From the NCBI RefSeq assembly GCF_003074055.1, contig NZ_CP029043.1, positions 5,758,501-5,822,500 of the forward strand: 64,000 nucleotides of DNA, read 5' to 3'. The stretch's first letter is position 1, and every line of letters begins with the position of its first letter. Shown here one piece after another: positions 42,542-50,336 of the stretch. This DNA comes from Streptomyces nigra. GTDB lineage: Bacteria > Actinomycetota > Actinomycetes > Streptomycetales > Streptomycetaceae. Under the pieces are notes generated by a model. The model saw only the letters and a list, made by a program, of their open reading frames with translations, did no database searches and had not been told where the DNA came from. The position numbers were made by a program, and so were the translations under genes.

Positions 42542-44880
42542 CCGTGCCGGACAGCGCCCAGCGTGTCGCCGTCGTCGGCGGCGGCCCCGGCGGCCTCTAC
42601 GCCGCCGCGCTCCTCAAGCGCCTCGACCCGGCCCGCTCGGTGACCGTCTGGGAGCGCAACGCCCCCGACGACACCTTCGGCTTCGGCGTCGTCCTCTCCG
42701 ACGAGACCCTCGGCGGCATCGAGCACGCCGACCCCGTCGTGTACGCCGCGCTGCAGCGGCACTTCGTCCGCTGGGACGACATCGACATCGTGCACGCCGG
42801 CACCCGCCAGACCTCCGGCGGACACGGTTTCGCCGCGCTCGGCAGGAAGCGGCTGCTGCAGATCCTGCACGAGCGGTGCCGCGAGCTCGGCGTGGACCTC
42901 CGCTTCCGCTCCGAGGCCCCGGACGTGGACCGGCTGGCCGCCGAGCACGACCTCGTCGTCGCCGCCGACGGTGTGCACAGCACCACCCGCGACACCTACA
43001 GCCATGTGTTCCGCCCCCATGTGGCCACGCACCGCTGCCGCTACATCTGGCTCGCCGCCGATTTCGCCTTCGACGCCTTCCGCTTCGAGATCGCGGGGAC
43101 CGAGCACGGCGTGATGCAACTGCACGGCTACCCCTATTCCCGCCCGTCACCCGACCACCACCCCTCGACGAAGCCCTCCGGGCCCCAGCATCGATGCGGC
43201 GCCTCCACCGTCATCGTCGAGATGCGCGAAGAGGTGTGGCGGGCCGCCGGGTTCGACGAACTCGACGAGCAGGAGTCCGTCGCGCGCTGCGCCAAGATCT
43301 TCGCCGACGCGCTCGGCGGACGCCCGCTGAAGGCCAACAAGTCGGCCTGGACCACCTTCCGTACGGTCGTCAACGAGCACTGGTCGCACGGCAACGTCGT
43401 CCTCCTCGGGGACGCCGCCCACACCGCCCACTTCTCCATCGGCTCCGGCACCAAGCTCGCCGTCGAGGACGCCCTCGCGCTCGCCGCCTGCCTCACCGAA
43501 CAGCCGGACGTGGCGAGCGCGCTCGCCGCCTACGAGGCCGAGCGCAAGCCGGTGGTCGCCTCGACGCAGCGCGCCGCCCGGGCCAGCCTCGAATGGTTCG
43601 AGAACATCGGCCTCTATCTCGACCAGCCGCCCCGCCAGTTCGCGTTCAACCTGCTCACCCGCAGCCGCCGTGTCACCCACGACAATCTGCGGCTGCGCGA
43701 CGCCTCCTTCACCGAGGCCGTGGAACGCGACTTCGGCTGCCCGCCCGGCACACCCCCCATGTTCACGCCGTTCCGGCTGCGCGGACTGACCCTGCGCAAC
43801 CGGGTCGTGGTCTCCCCGATGGACATGTACTCCGCCACCGACGGCGTCCCCGGCGACTTCCACCTCGTCCACCTCGGCGCCCGCGCCCTCGGCGGCGCCG
43901 GACTGGTGATGACCGAGATGGTGTGCGTCAGCCCCGAGGGCCGTATCACCCCCGGCTGCGCGGGCCTCTACACCGGGCAACAGGCCGAGGCGTGGAAACG
44001 CGTCGTGCGGTTCGTGCACACCCAGGCGCCCGGCACCGCCATCGGCGTCCAGCTCGGCCACAGCGGCCGCAAGGGCTCGACCAAGCTCATGTGGGAGGGC
44101 ATCGACGAGCCGCTGGAGGAGGGGAACTGGCCGCTCGCCGCCGCCTCCCCGATCCCGTACCGCCCGGACTCCCAGACCCCGCGCGAGCTCACCCGCTCCC
44201 AGCTCACCGACATCCGCGAGCAGTTCACGTCCGCCGCCTGGCGGGCCGCCCGTGCCGGCTTCGACCTCCTCGAACTGCACTGCGCGCACGGCTATCTGCT
44301 CTCCGGCTTCCTCTCCCCGCTGACGAACCACCGCACCGACGCCTACGGCGGCTCCCTGGAGCGGCGGCTGCGCTTCCCGCTGGAGGTCTTCGACGCCGTA
44401 CGCGCCGTCTGGCCCGCGGAACGCCCCATGACCGTCCGGATCTCCGCCACCGACTGGGCCGAGGGCGGCACGAGCGCCGAGGACGCCGTGGACATCGCCC
44501 GCGCCTTCGCCGAGCACGGCGCCGACGCCATCGACGTCTCCACCGGACAGGTCGTCGCCGACGAACGCCCCGAGTTCGGACGGTCGTACCAGACGCCGTA
44601 CGCCGACCGGATCCGGCACGCCACCGGCCGCCCGGTGATCGCCGTCGGCGCCATCTCGTCCTGGGACGACGTCAACTCGCTGATCCTCGCGGGCCGCACC
44701 GACCTGTGCGCCCTCGCCCGGCCCCACCTGTACGACCCGCACTGGACCCTGCACGCGGCGGCCGAACAGGGCTACGACGGCCCGGGCGCCGTCTGGCCGG
44801 CCCCCTACCGGGCGGGCAGCCGCCGCCCCCAGACCGGCCGCACCGACGCCCCGAAGCCCCGCCTCACACTGGGTAGTTGA
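42538..44880 (+). CDS. Two-domain flavoprotein: 2-aminobenzoyl-CoA monooxygenase/reductase type
   Basis: A 780-residue fusion. Residues 1 to about 385 are a PHBH-type FAD monooxygenase (VAVVGGGPGGLYAAALLKR, VAADGVHSTTRD, VLLGDAAHTAHFSIGSGTKLAVEDA). Residues about 400-775 are an Old Yellow Enzyme domain (FRLRGLTLRNRVVVSPMDMYS, GVQLGHSGRKGS, LLELHCAHGYLLSGFLSP, VIAVGAI). This fusion is known from Azoarcus 2-aminobenzoyl-CoA monooxygenase/reductase and from proteins annotated as salicylyl-CoA 5-hydroxylase. It hydroxylates the CoA-activated ring and reduces it. A 25-residue Pro/His-rich insertion (about 201-225) in the FAD domain is unusual. Ligase, dehydrogenase and hydratase genes nearby complete the pathway. 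Confidence 0.92.
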   Translation: MTVPDSAQRVAVVGGGPGGLYAAALLKRLDPARSVTVWERNAPDDTFGFGVVLSDETLGGIEHADPVVYAALQRHFVRWDDIDIVHAGTRQTSGGHGFAALGRKRLLQILHERCRELGVDLRFRSEAPDVDRLAAEHDLVVAADGVHSTTRDTYSHVFRPHVATHRCRYIWLAADFAFDAFRFEIAGTEHGVMQLHGYPYSRPSPDHHPSTKPSGPQHRCGASTVIVEMREEVWRAAGFDELDEQESVARCAKIFADALGGRPLKANKSAWTTFRTVVNEHWSHGNVVLLGDAAHTAHFSIGSGTKLAVEDALALAACLTEQPDVASALAAYEAERKPVVASTQRAARASLEWFENIGLYLDQPPRQFAFNLLTRSRRVTHDNLRLRDASFTEAVERDFGCPPGTPPMFTPFRLRGLTLRNRVVVSPMDMYSATDGVPGDFHLVHLGARALGGAGLVMTEMVCVSPEGRITPGCAGLYTGQQAEAWKRVVRFVHTQAPGTAIGVQLGHSGRKGSTKLMWEGIDEPLEEGNWPLAAASPIPYRPDSQTPRELTRSQLTDIREQFTSAAWRAARAGFDLLELHCAHGYLLSGFLSPLTNHRTDAYGGSLERRLRFPLEVFDAVRAVWPAERPMTVRISATDWAEGGTSAEDAVDIARAFAEHGADAIDVSTGQVVADERPEFGRSYQTPYADRIRHATGRPVIAVGAISSWDDVNSLILAGRTDLCALARPHLYDPHWTLHAAAEQGYDGPGAVWPAPYRAGSRRPQTGRTDAPKPRLTLGS

Positions 44881-44893
44881 TACCCCGGCGACT

Positions 44894-45706
44894 TCACAGA
44901 CCGGCGAACACGGCCCCCGCGTCCCGCAGCCGCTCGTGCAGCCCGCGGAAGACGGCGGCCGAGCGCGCGCCCGGCCAGTCCGGCGGCAGCAGCCGCGCGG
45001 GCAGCCCCGGATCGGTGTACGGCAGATGCCGCCAGGAGTCCAGGGCGAGCAGATAGTCGCGGTACGCCTCCTCCGGGTCGGTGTCCGCCCGCTGCTCCCA
45101 GGCGCGCAGCACGCGCGCGTGCCGGTCGAGGAACGCCTCGTGCTCCTTGGCGATCGCGGCCAGGTCCCACCAGCGCGCGACGGCCTCGGCGGTCGGGGTG
45201 AAACCGAGGTGCTCACCCCGGAAGAAGTCCACGTACGCGTCCAGCCGCAGCCGCTGAAGGCTGTGCCGGGCCTCCTCGTGCAGCCGGGCCGGGGCGATCC
45301 ACACACCCGGCGCCGCCGTGCCGAAGCCCAGCCCGGCCAGCCGCGAGCGCAGCACATGCCGCTTCTGCCGCTCCGACTCCGGCACCGAGAACACCGCGAG
45401 CACCCAGCCCTCGTCCTCGGGCGGCGCCGTGGCGTAGATCCGGCGGTCGCCGTCGTCGAGCAACTGGCGGGCCTCCGGCGACAGTTCGTACCCCGCCGCG
45501 CCCCGGTCCGTACGGGCCGGGAGCAGCAGGCCGCGCCGCTTCAGCCGGGACACCGACGAGCGGACCGAGGGGGCGTCCACGCCCACCGCCGCCAGCAGTC
45601 TGATCAGCTCGGCCACCGGTACCGGGCCGGGCATATGGCGGCCGTAGGCGCCGTAGAGCGTGACGATGAGAGACCGTGGTGCATGCTGGTCGGACACGTT
45701 GATCAT
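44894..45706 (-). CDS. PaaX-family transcriptional regulator
   Basis: A 270-residue PaaX: N-terminal winged helix (LIVTLYGAYGRHM, SVRSSVSRLKRRGLL), GYELSPEARQLLDDGDRRIY, and the C-terminal domain with FSVPESERQKRHVLRSRLAGLGFG and WRHLPYTDPGLPARLLPPDWPG. PaaX proteins repress aromatic-acid catabolic genes and are released by an aryl-CoA. It lies 15 bases downstream of the CoA-ligase gene on the same strand, so it probably controls this island and its own operon, with the CoA thioester as inducer. Confidence 0.92.
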   Translation of the reverse strand: MINVSDQHAPRSLIVTLYGAYGRHMPGPVPVAELIRLLAAVGVDAPSVRSSVSRLKRRGLLLPARTDRGAAGYELSPEARQLLDDGDRRIYATAPPEDEGWVLAVFSVPESERQKRHVLRSRLAGLGFGTAAPGVWIAPARLHEEARHSLQRLRLDAYVDFFRGEHLGFTPTAEAVARWWDLAAIAKEHEAFLDRHARVLRAWEQRADTDPEEAYRDYLLALDSWRHLPYTDPGLPARLLPPDWPGARSAAVFRGLHERLRDAGAVFAGL

Positions 45707-45721
45707 CTTAGGTCGTGCGGA

Positions 45722-47335
45722 TCACTGCCGGTCGCCGGGCGGGTCGTCCGCATCGCGCAGCCGGAACCGCTGGAGCTTGCCGGTCGCGGTGCGCGGCAGC
45801 GCGTCCAGGAAGACGATCTCCCGCGGGCACTTGTACGGCGCCAGCTCGGCCTTGACGAACGCGCGCAGCGCCTCCGCGTCCCGGCGCGCCCCGTCCCGGA
45901 GCACGGCGTACGCCACCACGATCTGGCCGCGTGCCTCGTCGGCGCGCCCCACGACGGCCGTCTCCAGCACGTCCGGGTGGCGCAGCAGGGCCTCCTCGAC
46001 CTCGGGTCCCGCGATGTTGTACCCGGCCGAGATGATCATGTCGTCGGCGCGCGCGACGTACCGGAAGTAGCCGTCGGCGTCGCGGACATAGGTGTCGCCC
46101 GTGATGTTCCAGCCGTGCCGCACGTACTCGCGCTGACGGGGGTCGCCGAGATAGCGGCAGCCCACCGGCCCGCGCACGGCCAGCAGCCCGGGCTCCCCGT
46201 CCGGCACCTCCCGGCCCTCGGCGTCCACGACCCGCGCCTGCCAGCCGGGCACGGCGACCCCGGTCGTCCCGGGCCGGATCGCGTCGTCGGCCGCCGAGAT
46301 GAAGATGTGCAGCAGCTCGGTGGCGCCGATGCCGTTGACGACGCGCAGCCCGGTCCGCTCGTGCCAGGCCCGCCAGGTGGCCGCGGGCAGGTTCTCGCCC
46401 GCGGAGACACAGCGCCGCAGCGAGGAGACGTCGTGCCCGTCGAGCGCGTCGAGCATCGCCCGGTACGCGGTCGGCGCGGTGAACAGTACGGACACCCGGT
46501 GCCCGGCGATCGCCGGCAACAGCTGCTTGGGCCCGGCCTGTTCCAGCAGCAGGGCGCTGGCGCCCGCTCGCATCGGGAAGACGACGAGCCCGCCGAGGCC
46601 GAAGGTGAACCCGAGCGGGGGACTGCCCGCGAACACGTCGTCCTCATGAGGCCGCAGCACATGCTCCGAGAAGGTGTCGGCGATCGCCAGCACATCCCGG
46701 TGGAAGTGCATACAGCCCTTGGGCCGGCCGGTGGTCCCCGAGGTGAAGGCGATGAGCGCGACGTCGTCGGCGGCGGTGTCGGCGGCCGGGTACGGCGTGT
46801 CCGGCGCCGGCCGCCGCAGCAGGTCGTCCGGGCCGTCACCGCCGTACGTCGTGATGCGCAGCCCCGGCACCTCGGCCTTGGCGAGGTCGTCGACCGCCCG
46901 GACGTCGCACAGCGCGTGCCGGACCTCGGCGATCTCGCACATGGTCCGCAGCTCGTGCGGCCGCTGCTGGGCCAGCACGGTGACGGCGACCGCGCCCGCC
47001 TTCAGCACCGCCAGCCAGCACGCGGCGAGCCAGGGCGTGGTGGGGCCGCGCAGCAGCACCCGGTTGCCGGGGACGACCCCGAGTTCACCGGTGAGCACAT
47101 GGGCGAGCCGGTCGACGCGGGCCCGCAGCACGTCGTACGTCCAGGACGCGCCGGCCGGGGTGTGGAAGACGGGCCGGTCGCCGTCGGGGCCGTCCAGCAG
47201 TTCGGCGGCGGCGTTGAGCCGCTCGGGGTAGTGCAGTCCCGGCAGCTCGAACAGCAGCTCCGGCCACTGGTCGGGCGGCGGCAGATGGTCCCGCGCGAAG
47301 GTGTCGACGTGCGCGGAGCGGTGCAGACCGGCCAT
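45722..47335 (-). CDS. Benzoate/2-aminobenzoate-CoA ligase
   Basis: A 537-residue acyl-adenylating enzyme from ATG 47335 (AAGGGGGC upstream). Motifs: IAFTSGTTGRPKGCMHFHRD, FTFGLGGLVVFPMRAGAS, VNGIGATELLHIF, GYFRYVARADDMIISAGYNI and PRTATGKLQRFRL. The HFHRD and GATE..HIF signatures point to the benzoate/2-aminobenzoate-CoA ligase group rather than fatty-acid ligases. It activates the aromatic acid with ATP and CoA for the two-domain monooxygenase. Which acid (anthranilate, salicylate, benzoate) is not decided by sequence. Confidence 0.9.
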   Translation of the reverse strand: MAGLHRSAHVDTFARDHLPPPDQWPELLFELPGLHYPERLNAAAELLDGPDGDRPVFHTPAGASWTYDVLRARVDRLAHVLTGELGVVPGNRVLLRGPTTPWLAACWLAVLKAGAVAVTVLAQQRPHELRTMCEIAEVRHALCDVRAVDDLAKAEVPGLRITTYGGDGPDDLLRRPAPDTPYPAADTAADDVALIAFTSGTTGRPKGCMHFHRDVLAIADTFSEHVLRPHEDDVFAGSPPLGFTFGLGGLVVFPMRAGASALLLEQAGPKQLLPAIAGHRVSVLFTAPTAYRAMLDALDGHDVSSLRRCVSAGENLPAATWRAWHERTGLRVVNGIGATELLHIFISAADDAIRPGTTGVAVPGWQARVVDAEGREVPDGEPGLLAVRGPVGCRYLGDPRQREYVRHGWNITGDTYVRDADGYFRYVARADDMIISAGYNIAGPEVEEALLRHPDVLETAVVGRADEARGQIVVAYAVLRDGARRDAEALRAFVKAELAPYKCPREIVFLDALPRTATGKLQRFRLRDADDPPGDRQ

Positions 47336-47384
47336 GGCGGTTTCGCCCCCTTGCCTCGTGGGCTTCGTGTGGGCTCGCATGGGG

Positions 47385-47412
47385 AGCGTATCGTGTTGGT
47401 GACGGCAGTCAA
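47385..47412 (-). promoter_or_regulatory. Candidate promoter of the CoA-ligase/paaX operon
   Basis: Read leftward: -35 TTGACT (47412-47407), a 16-base spacer and -10 TACGCT (47390-47385), about 50 bases before the ligase ATG. It lies in the 167-base divergent region shared with the acyl-CoA dehydrogenase gene, where PaaX probably binds. Confidence 0.5.
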
Positions 47413-47502
47413 TGGGGCGCGATATCGTCGAGAGGCCCGTCGAGAGGGATCGCCGGGGCCCGCCGAGAAGGGCCCGCCGGGGCGGCCCGCAGGAGGTCGG
47501 CA

Positions 47503-48660
47503 ATGCCCGCATTCTCACTCGATCCACCGCAGACCGCCTGGTGCGCCGAGCTGCGCGCCGTCGCCGCCGAACGACTGCGCCCCCTCGCGGAGAAAGGCGA
47601 ACCCGGGCACGTCAACCGCGCACTCGTCGCCGAACTCGGACAACTCGGGCTGCTGGAGCGGCTGTTCACCTCCGGAGCCGTCGACCTGTGCCTGATGCGG
47701 GAGTCCCTCGCCTACGCCTGCACCGAGGCCGAGACCGCGCTCGCCCTCCAGGGCCTGGGCGCCCACCCCGTATACGCCCACGGCACCCCCGCCCAGCGGG
47801 AGCGCTGGCTGCCCCGGGTGGCCGACGGCACGGCGATCGCCGCCTTCGCACTGAGTGAGCCGGCGGCCGGGTCCGACGCGGCGGCACTGGAACTCCGGGC
47901 GGAGGCGGGGGCGTCCGAACCGGTCGCCGAGCCCGACGGTGGCGCCCGCTGGCGGCTCACCGGTGAGAAGTGCTGGATCTCCAACGCCCCCGAGGCCGAC
48001 TTCTACACCGTCTTCGCTCGCACCATCCCCGGCGCGGGCGCGCGCGGCGTGACCGCCTTCCTGGTCCCCGCCGACCGTCCCGGCCTCACCGGGACCGGCC
48101 TCGACATGCTGTCCCCGCACCCCATCGGCGCCCTGCGCTTCGACGCCGTGCCCGTCAGCGCGGACGACGTGCTCGGCGAGATCGACCGCGGCTTCCGGGT
48201 CGCCATGGGCACCCTCAACCTCTTCCGGCCCAGCGTCGGCGCCTTCGCCGTCGGCATGGCCCAGGCCGCCCTCGACGCCACGCTCGCCCACACCGCCGAA
48301 CGGGACGCGTTCGGCGGCAAGTTGAAGGACCTCCAGACCGTCGCCCACCAGGTCGCCGAGATGGCACTGCGCACCGAGGCGGCCCGCCTCATGGTGTACG
48401 CGGCGGCGACGGCGTACGACGAGGGCGCGACGGACGTCCCCAAGCGCGCGGCGATGGCGAAACTCCTCGCCACCGAGACCGCGCAGTACGTCGTCGACCA
48501 GGCCGTCCAACTGCACGGCGCCCGCGCGTTGCGCCGCGGCCATCTGCTCGAACACCTCTACCGCGAGGTGCGCGCCCCGCGTATCTACGAGGGCGCCAGT
48601 GAGGTGCAGCGCGGCATCATCGCCAAGGAGCTCTACGCGACCAGGGAGGCCGCCCAGTGA
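47503..48660 (+). CDS. Acyl-CoA dehydrogenase
   Basis: A 385-residue flavoprotein of the ACAD family: FALSEPAAGSDAAAL and LTGEKCWISNAPEADFYTVFA (FAD-binding), ERDAFGGKLKDLQTVAHQVAEMA, AVQLHGARALRRGHLLEHLYREVRAPRIYEGASEVQR with the catalytic Glu in YEGASE (spans given as positions 335-370). It is transcribed divergently from the ligase and overlaps the RidA-like gene by ATGA-type coupling. In the 2-aminobenzoyl-CoA scheme it would oxidise the reduced ring or ring-opened acyl-CoA. Confidence 0.93.
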   Translation: MPAFSLDPPQTAWCAELRAVAAERLRPLAEKGEPGHVNRALVAELGQLGLLERLFTSGAVDLCLMRESLAYACTEAETALALQGLGAHPVYAHGTPAQRERWLPRVADGTAIAAFALSEPAAGSDAAALELRAEAGASEPVAEPDGGARWRLTGEKCWISNAPEADFYTVFARTIPGAGARGVTAFLVPADRPGLTGTGLDMLSPHPIGALRFDAVPVSADDVLGEIDRGFRVAMGTLNLFRPSVGAFAVGMAQAALDATLAHTAERDAFGGKLKDLQTVAHQVAEMALRTEAARLMVYAAATAYDEGATDVPKRAAMAKLLATETAQYVVDQAVQLHGARALRRGHLLEHLYREVRAPRIYEGASEVQRGIIAKELYATREAAQ

Positions 48661-49055
48661 CCGCCGAACGCGTCAACCCGCCCGACCTGTCCCCGCCCAC
48701 GGGCTTCTCGCACGCGGTCGTCGCCACCGGGTCACGGGTCGTGTTCCTGGCCGGCCAGACCGCGCTGGACACCGATGGGAAGGTGACCGGGGAGACCCTG
48801 CCCGAGCAGTTCGAGCGGGCGCTCGGCAACCTGCTGACGGCACTCGCGGCGGCCGGGGGCACCCCGGCCGACCTCGCCCGCGTCACCGTCTACGCGACCG
48901 ACGTGGCGGACTACCGCGACCGGGCCGCCGAACTGGGCCGCGTCTGGCGGCGCCTGGCCGGACGCGACTACCCGGCGATGGCGGTCGTCGAGGTCGTCCG
49001 GCTGTGGGACGAGCGGGCGGTGGTGGAACTGGACGGGTTCGCGGTACTGCCGTAG
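48657..49055 (+). CDS. RidA/YjgF-family enamine hydrolase-like protein without the carboxylate-binding Arg
   Basis: A 132-residue RidA-fold protein: GFSHAVVATGSRVVFLAGQTALD, QFERALGNLLTALAAAGGTPADLARVTVYATD and YPAMAVVEVVRLWDERAVVELDGFAV. In classic RidA the motif is PARSCVEVARL, whose Arg holds the substrate carboxylate; here it is PAMAVVEVVRL, Met in place of Arg. It is translationally coupled to the acyl-CoA dehydrogenase. A deaminase for an enamine/imine CoA thioester in 2-aminobenzoate breakdown would need no carboxylate grip, so the change fits the context; this is inference. Confidence 0.88.
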   Translation: MTAERVNPPDLSPPTGFSHAVVATGSRVVFLAGQTALDTDGKVTGETLPEQFERALGNLLTALAAAGGTPADLARVTVYATDVADYRDRAAELGRVWRRLAGRDYPAMAVVEVVRLWDERAVVELDGFAVLP

Positions 49056-49058
49056 GCA

Positions 49059-49108
<50 letters not shown>

Positions 49109-49131
49109 CCGGACCGCGCCGGTCCGTCGGC

Positions 49132-49356
49132 TCACGCCGCCTGCGCCAGGCGGGCGGCCTGCAGCCGGTGGGGCGCCACCACACTGCCGTCGGGCAGCAG
49201 CACACCGCTGTCGTCGAACACGATCGAGCCGTCGCACAGCAGGCTCCAGCCCTGCTCGGGGTGTGCCGCAACCACGTGTGCGGCAGGCACGTGTGCCACG
49301 ACCACATGTGCGGTGTCGGCTTGGACGGACGGGCACGAGGACCGGTGAGAACACAT
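49132..49356 (-). CDS. DUF5999 family small protein
   Basis: A 74-residue protein from ATG 49356 with GGAGGTG upstream. The C-terminal half is diagnostic: AAHPEQGWSLLCDGSIVFDDSGVLLPDGSVVAPHR (span 33-67). The N-terminus MCSHRSSCPSVQADTAH carries the conserved Cys/His. A His/Val/Ala stretch (HVVVAHVPAAHVVAAH) results from repeated CACGTGTGC-like units in the DNA and lengthens the usual linker. Function unknown; restricted to actinomycetes as far as I recall. Confidence 0.8.
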   Translation of the reverse strand: MCSHRSSCPSVQADTAHVVVAHVPAAHVVAAHPEQGWSLLCDGSIVFDDSGVLLPDGSVVAPHRLQAARLAQAA

Positions 49357-49593
49357 GGCGCACCTCCACATGGACCGGACGAGCCGTGGGGGCCGTCCGT
49401 GTGGTTCGACCATGCTCCCGTCGCGCCCGCGCCGGAACGGCCCGTCGCGAACCGTGACAGCCCGCGGACAACCCCCTGACCGCCCCGCGACGGTCCGGGC
49501 GGACTCGCCACCGAAGGGGTGACGATCACGTCTTCGGACCCACCCGCCGGGTACGAGTGGAGCGCCCCACTCCGCCCACCGGGAGGTCATCCC

Positions 49594-50049
49594 ATGCCCC
49601 TGCGCCCCGCGCTCGCCGCCACCGTCGGCGCCGTCCTGCTCCTGCTGGCCGCCGCGCCCTCGGCCCCCGCCGCCGACACCGATTCCACCACCGAGGTCAA
49701 GGAGTCCGTGACCGTCGACAAGAAGATCCGCCTGGCCTCCGACGGCACCGTCACCGTGTCCGGCACCTACCGCTGCGCCGACGCCGAGGGTCCCGTCTTC
49801 GTCAGCGCCTCCGTGGCCCGGCGGAAGTCCGACACCCGCCACGCCATCGGCGGCACCCTTGCCGAGTGCGACGGCAAGAAGCACCGCTGGGTGAACGAGG
49901 GCACCCCCACCCCGTCCACGCTCGAGGCCGGCAAGGCGGACGTCGAGGCCACCCTCGTCGAGCTGCGCCCCGTGGACGTGCTGGGCGGGCTGCCTCTGCC
50001 GTACTTCCACGCGAAGCTGAAGAAGAACGCGACCCTCGTGAAGGACTGA
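49594..50049 (+). CDS. Secreted small protein, DUF6299-like
   Basis: A 151-residue protein from ATG 49594 after GGGAGGTC. Residues 1-26 are a signal peptide (AALAATVGAVLLLLAAAPSAPA, AA-D). The mature part is beta-rich, with IRLASDGTVTVSGTYRCADAEGPVFVSASV and LAECDGKKHRWVNEGTP; its two Cys residues (about 67 and 98) could form a disulfide. The pattern resembles secreted Streptomyces proteins labelled DUF6299. Function unknown. Confidence 0.65.
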   Translation: MPLRPALAATVGAVLLLLAAAPSAPAADTDSTTEVKESVTVDKKIRLASDGTVTVSGTYRCADAEGPVFVSASVARRKSDTRHAIGGTLAECDGKKHRWVNEGTPTPSTLEAGKADVEATLVELRPVDVLGGLPLPYFHAKLKKNATLVKD

Positions 50050-50091
50050 CGGGCGCCCGCGGCCCTCGTGAAGGACTGACGGCCGCCCGCG
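50033..50091. repeat. 30-base tandem duplication over a stop codon
   Basis: Two 29-base copies (50033-50061 and 50063-50091) with one mismatch and a period of 30. The first copy contains the last codons and TGA of the secreted-protein gene. A weaker third copy follows to about 50120. The 287-base gap to the phosphatase gene otherwise holds only the hairpin at 50157. Confidence 0.9.
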
Positions 50092-50156
50092 ACTCCAGCG
50101 AGGCCCGACGGCCGCCCGCCACGCCCGCCCCCCGCCCCACGCCCGCGGGGCCCACC

Positions 50157-50189
50157 GCGCTGCGCCCCGCCGATCCCGGGGCGCGGCGC
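50157..50189 (+). terminator. GC hairpin, probable terminator
   Basis: A 13-base-pair stem with one mismatch (50157-50169 with 50177-50189) and a 7-base loop in the spacer after the secreted-protein gene. Confidence 0.6.
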
Positions 50190-50336
50190 GGGCGGCGCGG
50201 GGCGAGGACGCGGGGGAGCCCAGCCCTCCTCAGGGGCCCGTAGGGGCCGATCGGACGGCGCCCGGTCCGGCGACCGGACCACCCGCCCGCCACCCCCGGT
50301 CTGAGACGGCGTCCCGAGCGGCGTACCGTCGTCAGT

